Positions 63,858 through 64,000 of a stretch of DNA of 64,000 nucleotides are shown in pieces (the stretch's first letter is position 1; every line of letters begins with the position of its first letter). The stretch comes from Holophagales bacterium (GTDB taxonomy: Bacteria; Acidobacteriota; Thermoanaerobaculia; Multivoradales; Multivoraceae). The DNA lies in the NCBI GenBank assembly GCA_009845425.1, contig VXZQ01000001.1:524785-588784 (forward strand), written 5' to 3'. The notes beneath the pieces are model-generated. The model was not told the origin of the DNA. It worked only from the letters and a program-made list of their open reading frames with translations, and did no database searches. Position numbers and translations under genes: made by a program.

Positions 63858-64000
63858 TCCGGGCTGGGGCGAGGGCCGCCGCACCCGCGGCCGCATGAGC
63901 CGGATCGACCGTCTCGAGCCGGAGCTCAAGCGCGAGCTGGACGGTCTGCTGCGGTCGGGCGTTCCGCAGACGGAGATCATCGAGCGGCTGCGGGCGCCGC
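63850..64000 (+). CDS. DUF3486 (Mu gp27-like terminase small subunit), cut off by window edge
   Basis: From ATG 63850 (8-bp overlap with the previous gene) 50 codons are visible: GRMSRIDRLEPELKRELDGL, LRSGVPQTEIIERLRAP. The start of DUF3486, the small terminase subunit of Mu-like phages. The rest, and presumably the large terminase and portal, lie to the right. Confidence 0.8.
   Translation, partial: MPDPGWGEGRRTRGRMSRIDRLEPELKRELDGLLRSGVPQTEIIERLRAP

Larger units (their letters stand above)
33663..64000. mobile_element. transposable (Mu-like) prophage with siphoviral tail, partial
   Basis: Mu A- and B-type genes (57442, 59207), gp16, Mor-like activator, DUF2730, DUF3486, Mu I-like protease, DUF1320 and DUF2190 proteins mark a transposable phage. 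J, K, L, M and G/GT-like genes mark a lambda-type tail. The left boundary could be as far left as about 32.8 kb. The right end lies beyond the window, since terminase large subunit and portal have not yet appeared. No terminal TG...CA repeats were identified. Confidence 0.85.

Noticed and set aside
1..64000. Search by eye for tRNA and rRNA genes
   Set aside because: No cloverleaf with a TTCRA arm and no rRNA-like segment was recognised; a covariance search could still find one.

Overview
This is a GC-rich bacterial chromosome segment, roughly two thirds G+C by eye, whose right half is a transposable, Mu-like prophage with a lambda-like (siphoviral) tail. The host genes include a cytochrome c/copper-monooxygenase fusion, paired MaoC dehydratases with a CoA-transferase and a CitE-like lyase, a secreted TraB/GumN-like protein, S12 serine hydrolases and many small toxin-antitoxin modules. 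That mix suits an uncultured environmental lineage such as Acidobacteriota, but no rRNA or marker gene is present, so the taxonomy is only a guess.

Region 1 (1-11.3 kb) is ordinary host metabolism. It holds an alpha/beta hydrolase operon (minus), a tRNA-binding-domain protein, a TraB/GumN-like protein, and a tightly packed MaoC-MaoC-CoA-transferase-CitE cluster. The cluster resembles the mesaconyl-CoA/malyl-CoA branch of the 3-hydroxypropionate bi-cycle. A Phd/VapC module and the cytochrome-PHM protein follow. Several intergenic gaps carry one short palindromic repeat family.

Region 2 (11.4-27.1 kb) is an unstable accessory zone. It contains orphan or broken antitoxins, ArsR-controlled small operons, an AT-rich patch, a possible IS21-type end without a transposase, and a patchwork of decayed duplicate fragments. 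The fragments derive from an intact ArsR/AHSA1/haloalkane-dehalogenase operon (17.5-19.3 kb) and an intact crotonase gene (24.0 kb). Three very small genes, one of them frameshifted, lie at 25.2-25.8 kb.

Region 3 (27.27-32.71 kb) is a compact plus-strand locus: a DndC/SspD-like PP-loop ATPase with candidate Fe-S cysteines, an IscS/DndA-type cysteine desulfurase, a GHKL (MORC/Hsp90-type) ATPase, an unrecognised 283-residue protein and a 39-residue ORF. The first two genes are the sulfur-mobilising pair of DNA phosphorothioation, but the DndD/SspB-type partners are replaced by a GHKL ATPase and an unknown protein. This is the best candidate for an undescribed system, probably DNA modification or defence.

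Region 4 (about 33.2-64 kb) is the prophage. From a regulatory centre near 53.8 kb, one arm runs left: methyltransferase cargo, Mu I-like protease/scaffold, DUF2190 decoration protein, capsid, DUF1320, tail terminator, tail tube, SNase, G/GT chaperones with a GGGAAAA frameshift site, tape measure, and M-, L-, K- and I/J-like tail-tip proteins. The other arm runs right: small early genes, Gam-like protein, XRE regulator, Mu A transposase, Mu B ATPase, gp16, ASCH protein, Mor-like activator, M15 endolysin, DUF2730, and the start of a DUF3486 terminase small subunit at the window edge. Almost every gene overlaps its neighbour by ATGA, GTGA or TTGA. Packaging genes lie on the opposite arm from protease, capsid and tail, unlike the collinear Mu map. 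The right end of the prophage is outside the window and its left end is not resolved.
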